Below are positions 29,113 to 37,333 of a stretch of 64,000 nt of DNA, in pieces; position 1 is the stretch's first letter, and the number at the start of each line of letters is the position of its first letter. The DNA lies in assembly GCF_015354405.1 (NCBI RefSeq), contig NZ_JADKYP010000042.1, positions 1 to 64,000 on the forward strand, in the 5' to 3' direction. The notes beneath the pieces were generated by a model. It was not told where the DNA came from. It ran no database searches and worked only from the letters and a program-made list of their open reading frames with translations. Origin of the DNA: Nocardia sp. BSTN01 (GTDB lineage Bacteria > Actinomycetota > Actinomycetes > Mycobacteriales > Mycobacteriaceae). Made by a program: the position numbers and the translations under genes.

Positions 29113-29856
29113 GTGACGGTACCGGCGAGGTTCGGAAACCTGGGAGCGTTCGTCGAAAAGCGTAGGAGGCAGCTGGATTTGGAACGAGGCGAGCTGGGCC
29201 GGCGGGTCGGGCTGGCAGCGGGAACGATCAAGGCGATAGAGCGCGATGAGCGTCGGCTCGTCGACGACAATCTCCGAAAAGTGCTGGGAGCGCTCGAAAT
29301 TCAGGAGAACAACGTCCGGCTTCTGGTTTCGGCGAGGGAGGGGCGGCTTCGGTCCGATGACAGTGCGCCCTGTGATGTGGAGCTTCGCGCTATCGAGGCG
29401 ATCACGGAGCCGGTGTTCATCCTCAACACCGTGATGGGCCGGATCGTGGCGGCCAACCGGTCGTGTGAGTCGCTGATGCATCTGCGTGCCGGGGTGAGTA
29501 TCTACGAGTGGCTGGTGGCCGAGCCGTGGACGAGGCAGCTGCTCGGGCAGGACTGGCGCACGATTGTCCACGGCCTGATCTGGGGTGCCGCGCCGCTGAT
29601 CGAGTGTGTGATGCCCGACGGTGAGCGGGAGCGTCTGCTCGACGTGTGTAGTCGGGTGCCGGAATGGGAGGTGTTGTGGACTACGCGCCCGGCCACCGCC
29701 GATTTCATCTACGGCGCGCGCATGACCGACCCAGGAACGGAAGACACCCTCGACTACTCGTTCACCGCGGCCGAGTTGCGGTTCCCACCGCGGGTCGGGT
29801 GGTGGCAGGGCCAGCTCACCCCCGCGGGGCCAGAGTTGGCGCGGGTGAGTGCCTGA
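29113..29856 (+). CDS. XRE-family regulator with PAS-like/MmyB-like sensor
   Basis: A 247-residue protein. The N-terminal helix-turn-helix (FGNLGAFVEKRRRQLDLERG, VGLAAGTIKAIERDERRLVDD) is followed by a domain starting EAITEPVFILNTVMGRIVAANRSCESLM, which resembles a PAS-like or MmyB sensor start, then ARMTDPGTEDTLDYSF and QLTPAGPEL. The GTG start has a GGGGAGG site 8 bases upstream. It is divergent from the small gene/MmyB/KAS III set and has a palindrome in its promoter. The ligand is unknown; autoregulation is inferred. Confidence 0.75.
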   Translation: MTVPARFGNLGAFVEKRRRQLDLERGELGRRVGLAAGTIKAIERDERRLVDDNLRKVLGALEIQENNVRLLVSAREGRLRSDDSAPCDVELRAIEAITEPVFILNTVMGRIVAANRSCESLMHLRAGVSIYEWLVAEPWTRQLLGQDWRTIVHGLIWGAAPLIECVMPDGERERLLDVCSRVPEWEVLWTTRPATADFIYGARMTDPGTEDTLDYSFTAAELRFPPRVGWWQGQLTPAGPELARVSA

Positions 29857-29930
29857 ACGTGGCCCGGGAGGGAACAGGCGGATGCCTGGCGGTCTTCCCT
29901 CCGGGCCACGCCCGCCCGTGACGCACACCG

Positions 29931-30245
29931 TCACGGGGGTCCGGGGGGTCGCCGCCGGCGGCGCCGGTGCTGCGGCGCCGACGGCGAGGTAGGCCGCTGC
30001 GGTGGCGTGGCTGCGGTGGCGGTGTGTTCGATGGCGGCGGCGATGTCGGCGGCGGTGAGAAACCATGTTCGCCCGGCCCGATATCCCGGCAGCGCGCCCG
30101 CTTTCAGCTGCCGCAAGTACCACGCTTCGGACTTGTGCAGAGCGCGAGCGCCGACAGAGACCGGGTAGGTCGGCTCATGCGGAACCGCTACTGCACCTGC
30201 GGCATCCTCGAACCCCTTGGTCTCTGGGTGCTCATCGGTCGACAC
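29931..30245 (-). CDS. Excisionase-like helix-turn-helix protein
   Basis: A 104-residue protein with a MerR/HTH_17-type motif: VSVGARALHKSEAWYLRQLKAGALPGYRAGRTWFLTAADIAAAI. This is the pattern of excisionase-family DNA-binding proteins of actinobacterial mobile elements. The C-terminal 25 residues are basic and proline-rich (QHRRRRRRPPGPP). The ATG follows a strong GAAGGAGGTG. It sits 18 bases after the second MmyB-type regulator and is probably co-transcribed with it. It could be a recombination directionality factor or a regulator of the secretion genes; no integrase is nearby. Confidence 0.75.
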   Translation of the reverse strand: MSTDEHPETKGFEDAAGAVAVPHEPTYPVSVGARALHKSEAWYLRQLKAGALPGYRAGRTWFLTAADIAAAIEHTATAATPPQRPTSPSAPQHRRRRRRPPGPP

Positions 30246-30263
30246 ACCAGCACCTCCTTCACA

Positions 30264-31109
30264 CTATGAAACATGCTGTGCCCCAGCGCCGTTCGCGCCC
30301 TTATGCTCAGCGGTGGGCGATCGATACGCCAGGAACAGCCGAACTCCCGGTTCTTCGACGAGTTCGGTGACCTGCACGGTGACCAGCTCATCCCGGTCGC
30401 CCCAGCGGCGCGGAGACGGACCAACGTCGTAGGCGACCTCGACACCGCTACGCCACAGCCCAGCGAATAGGTCACTGCCGGCGAGTCGTCGAAGAAGCCG
30501 GGCTCCTTCCGGCGCATCGCGGAAGCGGCCCAGCGCCGCGCGCAGCGTCGCGACAAAGAACCGCGCATCCTCCTCGCCGGCACTTGGGCTGGACGGTCCG
30601 CCGGGCGAGGAGAATCGCCAGATGGCGAGGTTGTCCTCCGCGTGGTCCAGACCGGGAAACAGGCTCTGGAACTGATGGTTGGCCGCCACGACGTTCCACA
30701 GGGGATCGCAGAAGCCGCAGGCAATCGCCCGGGCGTCCCACGTCGCCAACTCGGCCTGGCGGCCACGCGTCGCTATGCGCGCGCGCAGCTCGTCCACCGG
30801 AGCCAGGACGGCTGCGGGTTCCCACAAGTCGATGGTGTGTCGGCTTTGGATCGGTGTCAGTTCGTAGCCGGTGATGATCTTGTCGAGGGTGTGGCGGCGC
30901 GGAGTCGCGGCACCGGTCTCGACCGACTTGAGATAGGCGGCACTGACGTGTGTGTACTGGCCGGCCAGCTCGCGGGTCAGGTCGCGGTGTTCGCGCATCA
31001 CCCGTAGCCAGGGCCCGAGTGCTGGAATTCCAACCGGCACCTCACCAGTCAAACGGGGGACGTCCGGTGGCTGTCGAGCATCAGGTGAATCGGGTGTGGT
31101 GGTGGTCAT
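30264..31109 (-). CDS. MmyB-type XRE transcription regulator (second)
   Basis: A 281-residue regulator. The helix-turn-helix lies at about 30-90 (LGPWLRVMREHRDLTRELAGQY, VSAAYLKSVETGAATPRRHTLD). The MmyB-like ligand domain follows (DARAIACGFCDPLWNVVAANHQF, HAEDNLAIWRF). It has the same organisation as 27652-28554. The ATG at 31109 has GAGGGGG upstream; the longer frame to 31217 starts in unlikely sequence. It is divergent from the secreted-protein and secretion operon, so it is a good candidate for its direct regulator. Confidence 0.82.
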   Translation of the reverse strand: MTTTTPDSPDARQPPDVPRLTGEVPVGIPALGPWLRVMREHRDLTRELAGQYTHVSAAYLKSVETGAATPRRHTLDKIITGYELTPIQSRHTIDLWEPAAVLAPVDELRARIATRGRQAELATWDARAIACGFCDPLWNVVAANHQFQSLFPGLDHAEDNLAIWRFSSPGGPSSPSAGEEDARFFVATLRAALGRFRDAPEGARLLRRLAGSDLFAGLWRSGVEVAYDVGPSPRRWGDRDELVTVQVTELVEEPGVRLFLAYRSPTAEHKGANGAGAQHVS

Positions 31110-31489
31110 GAAACCCCCTCGAACGCAGACACTTCCGTGCCGATGAATACAGGAATTAGTGAAAAGCTTTCTCCCCCGAGCGCTTTCGTTTCTATCAGAA
31201 TCCCGCGATGGCGGCAACGAATAACCAGCGGTCTCACTGGCGAAGAGGCGCGCTCGACCTCGACCCCACGGCGGTGTTCACCACGTGGTGTCCACCAATC
31301 GGCGACGGGCGGGAAAAATTTCGAGGGATACTGGGAGTATCAATTTTCGCCGCTGTCGCACGTAAACCCATCTCTTTGTGGGCTAGCGCGGGTATATATA
31401 AAAACTCCATCCCTTCAACGCCTGGTGGACGAACGTTTTCCGCGTTTTGATGGTAGGGCAACTGCTCCTGCTCCGAAGGGAAATTGATT
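31110..31489. other. AT-richer divergent promoter region
   Basis: About 380 bases with clearly lower GC than the surroundings and no credible long frame. It includes GGTATATATAAAAAC near 31390-31405, the most -10-like run in the island. It probably carries the promoter of the rightward small ORF and secretion genes and that of the leftward MmyB-type regulator. No convincing -35 partner was identified. Confidence 0.4.
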
Positions 31490-31597
31490 GTGGATCCGAT
31501 GGTCGTTCTTTCCTTGATCGATACCGGCTCTGCGGCAGTCTCGAACGGACTGACGATCGCCGCCCAAGTGCTCTCGCTCGTCCTTCCGTTCCTCTGA
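31490..31597 (+). CDS. Small hydrophobic peptide (35 residues)
   Basis: A GTG-initiated frame with GAAGGGAAA about 10 bases upstream (alternative ATG at 31499). It encodes MDPMVVLSLIDTGSAAVSNG followed by a hydrophobic run ending LSLVLPFL, i.e. one short membrane-type segment and no charged tail. It lies in the leader between the candidate promoter and the first secreted-protein gene. It could be a membrane microprotein of the secretion operon or a leader peptide. Evidence is composition plus ribosome site only. Confidence 0.4.
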   Translation: MDPMVVLSLIDTGSAAVSNGLTIAAQVLSLVLPFL

Positions 31598-31726
31598 GCT
31601 GCTGAAACATCGGATCAGCGCCCCGGGTCAGTTGGCGTTGACGACGCCGGGGCGCTGGCTCCCCGAAACGCCACACCATTCATTCTTTTCCTCTTTCTCT
31701 CCCTCCGTTCGAAGGGTTCATTCGGC

Positions 31727-32644
31727 ATGCCGAAAACAGGATTCAGAAACGCCAGAAGACCCGTGACACCCAACAAAAGGGGGGAGCGGTTACAGGCAGG
31801 GAAGTTCCGACCTGCGTCGCTCGTGGTTGCCGGTGCTGTCCCGCTGTTGATCGCGCTCGCGTGCGCCGGCCCGGCGGGTGCATCGACGGCTTCGATCGCT
31901 GACCAGCCTGGCGTTACCAGCCCTTCCCAACCCGGCACCGTGACACCGCCGCCCCCACCTGCAGCGTCGCCGCCTGCGCCGGAACCTCAACCGGAACCGG
32001 CACCCGAGCCTCAGCCGACCTACGTCGAGCAGCCACCCGAGGTCCGCAACGGGTCCACCCCGCGCCCCGAACCCGCCGACGACCTGGCGCCGCCGGTGCA
32101 GGTGCAAGACCTGCATCTGCCCGAGACGGTGGCGCCGGTCGCGCCGATTCAGCCGCCGGACAACACGATTCGTATCGGTCAATGGCAGGCCCCGGCACCG
32201 GATTGGCTTCCACCCCAAGTACGTGACTGCATCAACAACACCGCAGCCGGTGCGGAAGCGCAGGTCGCCACCGCTCTGGATTCGATCGGAATCCCGGCAG
32301 GGCGCTCGGACCGGGTCAGTGGCGCAACGCTGGCCGGTGCCGGTATCGGCGGCGCGGCCGGAGCGGTCGCGGCCGGCGCACCGGTGGCCGCCGCGGGCGC
32401 GGTCGTGGGCGGGCTGATCGGCGGCACCATCGGCGGAATCGCCGGTGCCGCAGTAGGAACCGTGGTGCCGGTCCCGGTCGTCGGCACCGTTACCTCCGGC
32501 GTCGCGGGAACGGCAGTCGGTGCCGCGGCCGGTGCGGCAGCGGGCGCTGCCATCGCGGGTATCCCCGCGGCGGTGGCCGGTGCGTTGGCCGGCGGAACCG
32601 TCGGTGCCGGATTCGGCGCCGGAGTCGGGGTGGGCCAGCCATGA
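31727..32644 (+). CDS. Secreted proline-rich protein with glycine-zipper tail
   Basis: A 305-residue protein. A basic N terminus and hydrophobic run (residues about 30-50, ending AGPAGAS) form a signal peptide. Residues 55-130 are a Pro/Glu-rich spacer (repeated PEPQPEPAPEPQP), then a compact part with QWQAPAPDWLPPQVRDCINN. The last ~110 residues are almost only Gly, Ala, Val and Ile in glycine-zipper repeats (GAGIGGAAGAVAAGAPVAAA, GGLIGGTIGGIAGAAVGT). It overlaps the cutinase start. A wall-spanning anchor whose zipper inserts in the outer (myco)membrane is a plausible reading; no function is established. Confidence 0.75.
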   Translation: MPKTGFRNARRPVTPNKRGERLQAGKFRPASLVVAGAVPLLIALACAGPAGASTASIADQPGVTSPSQPGTVTPPPPPAASPPAPEPQPEPAPEPQPTYVEQPPEVRNGSTPRPEPADDLAPPVQVQDLHLPETVAPVAPIQPPDNTIRIGQWQAPAPDWLPPQVRDCINNTAAGAEAQVATALDSIGIPAGRSDRVSGATLAGAGIGGAAGAVAAGAPVAAAGAVVGGLIGGTIGGIAGAAVGTVVPVPVVGTVTSGVAGTAVGAAAGAAAGAAIAGIPAAVAGALAGGTVGAGFGAGVGVGQP

Positions 32645-33882
32645 CCGCCGCAACGCTCACTCTGAAATCGCTGGCAACGGCCGCTGTGAGCGCGGCGTGT
32701 GCTGCGGCGGTGACTGGTCTGGGTAGCGGCGCAGCCGATGCTGTGCCGATCCGTCCCGGTTGCCCAGCGTTGTACGTGATCGGAATCCAGGGCACGGGCC
32801 AATCGAACCCCGACCCGACCGCCGACACCGGAGTGATCGGCGCACTTCTGGGCCAGGTCCAGGCCGCGGCCCCGGATCTAGTGCAACACAGCACCATTCC
32901 GTACCAGGCGGGCTTCGGCGGGATCGTTCCCGGCGGCGGACCGGCACCCTACGCCGAATCGGCCACCGAGGCGCTGGCCGGCCTCGATGCCGCTGCCACC
33001 GACATCACCAACACATGCCCCAGCACGCTGCTGGCGGGTGTGGCGTATTCGCAAGGCGCCCAGGCGATGGCGCAATTCGCCCAGCAGGTCGGCGCCGGCA
33101 ATGGACCGGTCGCGCCGGACAAGATCGCCGGGATCGCGCTCTACGCCAACCCCGACCGGCTCCCGAACTCCCCGGTCATTCCCGGCCGGCCCGGACAAAC
33201 GGTGCCAGACCCCGCACCGGGCACACCGGGCGCTGCGGTCGCAGCAGTGCAGATCCTCAACCCGCCCGCGGCCGGTAGCGGTATCGCCACCGACGGCAGC
33301 GGCTACGGCGCTCTGACCGGTCGTGTCGCTGATATTTGCACCGACGGTGACCTGGCGTGCTCGGCACCCGACCACGCTGCCCTGCTACGCGTCGGCGCGG
33401 AAATCGCCGCCCAGGCCGACCTGCGCGACCCCATCGCTGCTCTGTCGTCGATCAACGGGTTGTTCTCGACGGCGATGGGGCGAGCGTGGACCACGGTGCT
33501 CGCCGAGGACTTCCACACCGACTCCGGCAACGCCGACTACCTACCGGGAAAACCGTTGGCGCAGCGACTCATCGACGCCGCCGACCCCCGAACCCCCGCA
33601 CCCGGACCGGATCAGGCGCAGGAAGCCGCCCAGCGATGGGATCAGATCACCGCCGCGGCGACGGCGAACCCACTCGGCATCGTGCCGAAACTGACCGGCC
33701 AACTCGCCGCCGCATGGGGCCAGCTGGTGGCCGACAACGCCGACCTGATCAACCCGACGGTGTGGCTGCACTACGGCGACACCGTCGCCCGCCACAACGG
33801 CTACCTCACCAGCGGCCAACTCGCCTCCGGCGTCGCCTGGATGACCGCCCTCGCCCACGACGCCGCAGGACACCAGTCATGA
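32641..33882 (+). CDS. Secreted cutinase-family serine esterase
   Basis: A 413-residue exported protein with signal peptide (residues 1-34, ending SGAADA) and a cutinase domain. The nucleophile serine lies in VAYSQGA. The family cysteines are in RPGCPAL, NTCPSTL and DICTDGDLACSAPDH; the last contains the catalytic Asp. The His is probably in LHYGDTVARHNGY. Actinobacterial cutinase-like proteins hydrolyse lipid esters and envelope glycolipids. This one appears catalytically complete. It overlaps both neighbours by four bases and so belongs to the secretion-associated operon. Confidence 0.85.
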   Translation: MTAATLTLKSLATAAVSAACAAAVTGLGSGAADAVPIRPGCPALYVIGIQGTGQSNPDPTADTGVIGALLGQVQAAAPDLVQHSTIPYQAGFGGIVPGGGPAPYAESATEALAGLDAAATDITNTCPSTLLAGVAYSQGAQAMAQFAQQVGAGNGPVAPDKIAGIALYANPDRLPNSPVIPGRPGQTVPDPAPGTPGAAVAAVQILNPPAAGSGIATDGSGYGALTGRVADICTDGDLACSAPDHAALLRVGAEIAAQADLRDPIAALSSINGLFSTAMGRAWTTVLAEDFHTDSGNADYLPGKPLAQRLIDAADPRTPAPGPDQAQEAAQRWDQITAAATANPLGIVPKLTGQLAAAWGQLVADNADLINPTVWLHYGDTVARHNGYLTSGQLASGVAWMTALAHDAAGHQS

Positions 33883-34976
33883 ACGACACCGGCACCGACT
33901 TCTACACCCCGCCCACCCTCCACGACTCCATCGAGCCCGGCCGCATCCTGCGCATCCGCAGGGCCGACACACCCAGGCTGGTCGGGGCAGGCGCGGCGTG
34001 GCAGCTGCTCTACACCTCCACCGACACCCACGGCGAACTGACCGCGGCCTCCAGCATCGTGATCGCCCCCGACACCGATCCCGAACTCGGGCCAGGCCCG
34101 ATCCTTGTCTACCACCCGAGCTTCCACGGGCTCGGCGGACCCTGCGCACCGTCGCGGTTGCTGGCCATCGGTGCAGAACCCGACACCGCACCGATCACCG
34201 CGGCGCTGGAACGCGGCTGGATCGTCGCTGTTCCGGATGGCGAAAACCTCGGCATCACCGGCCAGGGCCCGCACACCTTTCTCGCCGCCCGCGCCGCGGC
34301 ACACCACACCCTCGACCTCGCGCGCGCCACCTTCTCGATCCAGGAACTGAACACGCAGAGATCACCGGTGGTGGCGTGGGGGTATGCCGACGGCGCTCGC
34401 GCGGTCACGGTCGCGGCGCAGCTGCACCGCGCCTACGCACCGGAGGTGGACCTGCGCGGGATCGCTGCCGGCGCCACCATCACCGTTCCCGGCGCGCTGG
34501 CGGCATCGCTGAACACCGGTCCGTTTTCGGCGCTCGTGCTGGCTGGGCTCATCGGCTTGTCGCGCGCCTACCACCATCTGCCCCTGCGGCACGTGCTCTC
34601 GGCCGACGGCCGACAGGTTATCGCCGAAGCCGAAACCCGCAGTGCCCCGATGTTGCTGGCGCAGTATCGGTGCCCGATCGAGCACTGGTGCGATCGCAGG
34701 CAGCCGTGGACCGATCCCATGTGGCATTACGTCCTGGCTCGCGAAACCATCCCCGTCGACCAGTTACCGGGCGTGCCGGTGCACCTCTACCACGGCGCCC
34801 GCGACGCGCTGGTCCCGATCGGACAGAGCACCCGGCTGCTGTCGGCCTACCGCGAGGCCGGGGTCGAGGTGAGTTGGCGCAACTACGACCGCGGCCACCT
34901 CGACACCGCCCGCGACGCCATCACCGAGACCGTCGCACACCTGGCCGACTACCTCAGCATACCTAGCGAGGGGTGA
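33879..34976 (+). CDS. LIP-type secretory lipase-fold protein lacking the catalytic serine
   Basis: A 365-residue alpha/beta-hydrolase of the LIP family (PF03583 pattern): FYTPP start, GPGPILVYHPSFHGLGG, YRCPIEHWCDRRQPW and C-terminal GVPVHLYHGARDALVP with GHLDTARD. At the nucleophile elbow the codons read G-Y-A-D-G (GWGYADGARA region), so the GxSxG serine is Ala. The Asp and His regions remain. No signal peptide is visible, although relatives are usually exported. It is probably a binding or structural pseudoenzyme. It is coupled to the active cutinase gene by a four-base overlap. Confidence 0.75.
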   Translation: MNDTGTDFYTPPTLHDSIEPGRILRIRRADTPRLVGAGAAWQLLYTSTDTHGELTAASSIVIAPDTDPELGPGPILVYHPSFHGLGGPCAPSRLLAIGAEPDTAPITAALERGWIVAVPDGENLGITGQGPHTFLAARAAAHHTLDLARATFSIQELNTQRSPVVAWGYADGARAVTVAAQLHRAYAPEVDLRGIAAGATITVPGALAASLNTGPFSALVLAGLIGLSRAYHHLPLRHVLSADGRQVIAEAETRSAPMLLAQYRCPIEHWCDRRQPWTDPMWHYVLARETIPVDQLPGVPVHLYHGARDALVPIGQSTRLLSAYREAGVEVSWRNYDRGHLDTARDAITETVAHLADYLSIPSEG

Positions 34977-34982
34977 AAAGCA

Positions 34983-36521
34983 ATGCGATGCAGCACAACT
35001 CGGCACTTCCGGATAGTCGACCGCAAGAACCTGGTTCGCCGGGTTTGCGTGACAGCGGTGGGGGTCTCGCTGATCGCTGTGAGCGGCGTCCAGGTAGCGA
35101 CGGCTGATCCGGCGGTGCCGATCGGGGAGCGGTGTCCGGCATTGTTTGTCTTCGGTGTCCAGGGGCCGGGCGAGTCGGCGACCGACACTGCACCGACGGT
35201 GGATACCGGTGCCCTCGGCCAACTGTTCATCCCACTGGAGGCGCGCGCCGGGGGCCTGATTCAGCGTCTCTACGTCCCCTACGGAACCAGCGAGACCGGC
35301 GACCCCGAGCCCTACGGTCAGGCCACCACCAGCGCCGCGCAGCGGCTCGAATCCGAGGCAGGCGAAGTCGTACATCGTTGCCCGACAACGAAGATCGCGG
35401 CGGTCGGCTACGGGCAGGGCGCGGCTGCCGTCGCCGATGTCGCCCACCGCGTCGGCGACAACACCGCCACCGTGGAAGCGGATTCCATCGCCGGGATCGC
35501 GCTGCTGGCCAATCCAGCGCGAGCGGGCAGCGACGTTCTTCCCGGCCGCCCGGAACAGACCACCCCCGCACCAGCACCCGGCACCACAGGAGCAGCGGTC
35601 GCGGCTATCCACTTCGCCAACACATCGCGCAACGGCACCGGCATCAGCGCCAACGATCGCGAGGACGTGGGAGTGGGATTCGGGGCATTGGCCGGTCGAG
35701 TCGCCGACCTCTGCGTACCAGGTGATCTGGCGTGCGATGCCCCCGCCGGTTCGCCACTGACGCAGACAGTGAAAAACGTAGCTGCTCAATCCAACCTCGG
35801 TGATCCGGTTGCCGCCATCTCGACCATCGCTCAGGCGCTGGCGGCCACGACCTGGAAAACGGCAATCGGCGTCGTCACCGACGACATCGCCGGCAACAGC
35901 CTGGACGAACTGAGCTACCAACCAACCAAACCCCTGGGGCAACGCCTGGCGGAGGCGTCGGACCCGAACACCCCGATGCCCGGCCCCGACGACACGCTGG
36001 CCGCGCTGTTCCGGATCGGCACGATCGGACTCAACACCGTCGTATCGGTCGCGCAGAAGGTGTTCACCCCGGCCACCATCGCTGAGCTGGCGACTGTCGG
36101 GATGGCCAACCCCGCCGCCGCGCTCGGGATCCTCGGCACGAAACTCGCCGGCGCGGTCGCCGACCTGATCCCGCCGCACACCGCACTGGGCTGGGTGAAC
36201 CAGGCATTCGACGCCATCGCCTCCACCGTCACCGACGACAACCAGCTCTATCAGCTGGCCACCTACACCCAATACAGCGACACCGCAGGCCACCACGCCG
36301 CTTACACCAGCACCCCCGCCACCCCGTCGGGAACACCGGCCGTGGACGCGGTCGCCGACTGGTTCACCGCCCTGGCCCACGACCTCGCCGCCACCGACCC
36401 CAGCACGGCAACGCCACTACCCCCGACAACCACCACGGAGCCGGCCGCATCGACGACGCCCAGTTCCGTCCCTGAACGGACCGGCACGGCAACCCCTCCC
36501 CCTGCCGTGCCGAGTCCTTGA
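34983..36521 (+). CDS. Secreted cutinase-fold protein lacking the catalytic serine
   Basis: A 512-residue exported protein: Arg-containing signal peptide (LVRRVCVTAVGVSLIAVSGV, cleavage near ATADP), then a cutinase domain resembling 32641-33882 (RCPALFVFGVQGPGES, DLCVPGDLACDAP). The nucleophile elbow is VGYGQGAA, with Gly for Ser, so normal esterase activity is not expected. A Thr/Pro/Ser-rich tail from about 465 suggests a flexible wall-spanning or glycosylated end. The start has GAGGGGTGAAAAG upstream. The pairing with a live cutinase suggests a binding or scaffolding partner. Confidence 0.8.
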   Translation: MRCSTTRHFRIVDRKNLVRRVCVTAVGVSLIAVSGVQVATADPAVPIGERCPALFVFGVQGPGESATDTAPTVDTGALGQLFIPLEARAGGLIQRLYVPYGTSETGDPEPYGQATTSAAQRLESEAGEVVHRCPTTKIAAVGYGQGAAAVADVAHRVGDNTATVEADSIAGIALLANPARAGSDVLPGRPEQTTPAPAPGTTGAAVAAIHFANTSRNGTGISANDREDVGVGFGALAGRVADLCVPGDLACDAPAGSPLTQTVKNVAAQSNLGDPVAAISTIAQALAATTWKTAIGVVTDDIAGNSLDELSYQPTKPLGQRLAEASDPNTPMPGPDDTLAALFRIGTIGLNTVVSVAQKVFTPATIAELATVGMANPAAALGILGTKLAGAVADLIPPHTALGWVNQAFDAIASTVTDDNQLYQLATYTQYSDTAGHHAAYTSTPATPSGTPAVDAVADWFTALAHDLAATDPSTATPLPPTTTTEPAASTTPSSVPERTGTATPPPAVPSP

Positions 36522-36523
36522 AC

Positions 36524-36593
36524 CCCTTCGGCGGAGACGGTTTCTCTGCGCCAGAGATCAGTTCCGTCCTCGCGGGCCGACTCCGCCGAAGGG
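36524..36593. terminator. Nested inverted repeat (possible terminator or RNA element)
   Basis: CCCTTCGGCGGAG (36524-36536) pairs perfectly with CTCCGCCGAAGGG (36581-36593). The 44-base loop holds a second perfect hairpin, TCTCTG-CGC-CAGAGA (36543-36557). It starts three bases after the pseudo-cutinase stop and is followed by a CCAT repeat, without a T-run. It may terminate or attenuate transcription between the secreted-enzyme genes and the secretion genes. Confidence 0.6.
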
Positions 36594-36637
36594 CCCACCC
36601 ACCCATCCATCCATCCACGCCGAGGAGGTGAACCACC

Positions 36638-37333
36638 ATGCCACACACCACATCCGCGGACACCACTCCGGCTCCCGGGGACGAATGGGGTTGGCTCGAG
36701 CCCGACTGTTCACAAGAACTGCAGTACGAGCCGACGCAACTGCATCCCGGGCGCACCGACACCCATCTCGCACCGCAGGCGCTGGGTCAGCAGCATCCGC
36801 GGCTCGGTATGCCGTCCGCGCGGGTGTGGATAGTCGTGGGTGCGACAGTGACTGTGGCCGCCGTCCTGGTGCTCATCGGTGCCCTGGTCGTTGCCGATCC
36901 CGGCGGACACGGCCTGGCTCCGACCCGGACCGCGGCCCCGCCCACGAGCAACGCCGCAACCGCTGGCGGGGCGTGCGCAGGACTCACCGGCACCACGGTC
37001 ACCGATCGAGACGGTGACACACGGACCGTCGCCGGGGTCGTGGCGTCGTTCGAAAACGCCTATTACCGGCTCAGAAACGCAGACGCGGCACTGCGGGTCG
37101 TGGCGCCGGAGGCAGGCCTGGCGGCCGATGCGCTCGCCGCCGGGATCGCCTCCATCCCGGCCGGCAGCACCTATTGCGTGGCGATCACCCCGATCGCCGG
37201 TGGTAGCGCGAACGTGCACGTGGTCGAGCAGCATCCTGACCGCACCCGCACCGACTACCTGCAAGTGATCAACACCCGCCCCGACGGGCCCGGCTTGGTG
37301 ATCACCAATATCCAGAAGCAGGCCGGACCATGA
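36638..37333 (+). CDS. Membrane-anchored protein of the secretion operon
   Basis: A 231-residue single-pass protein. A 60-residue cytoplasmic part rich in Glu/Asp/Gln is followed by a membrane helix (VWIVVGATVTVAAVLVLIGA), a Pro/Thr linker and a C-terminal domain (about 115-231) containing VASFENAYYRLRNADAALRV and YCVAITPI. Such bitopic proteins with a small periplasmic domain are typical of actinobacterial conjugation loci and resemble VirB8/NTF2-like partners in layout only. Strong GAGGAGGTG before the ATG. It overlaps the next gene. Confidence 0.65.
   Translation: MPHTTSADTTPAPGDEWGWLEPDCSQELQYEPTQLHPGRTDTHLAPQALGQQHPRLGMPSARVWIVVGATVTVAAVLVLIGALVVADPGGHGLAPTRTAAPPTSNAATAGGACAGLTGTTVTDRDGDTRTVAGVVASFENAYYRLRNADAALRVVAPEAGLAADALAAGIASIPAGSTYCVAITPIAGGSANVHVVEQHPDRTRTDYLQVINTRPDGPGLVITNIQKQAGP

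Noticed and set aside
36600-36616. CCAT tandem run, considered as a repeat array.
   Set aside because: Short low-complexity tract without spacers; not a CRISPR or iteron array.
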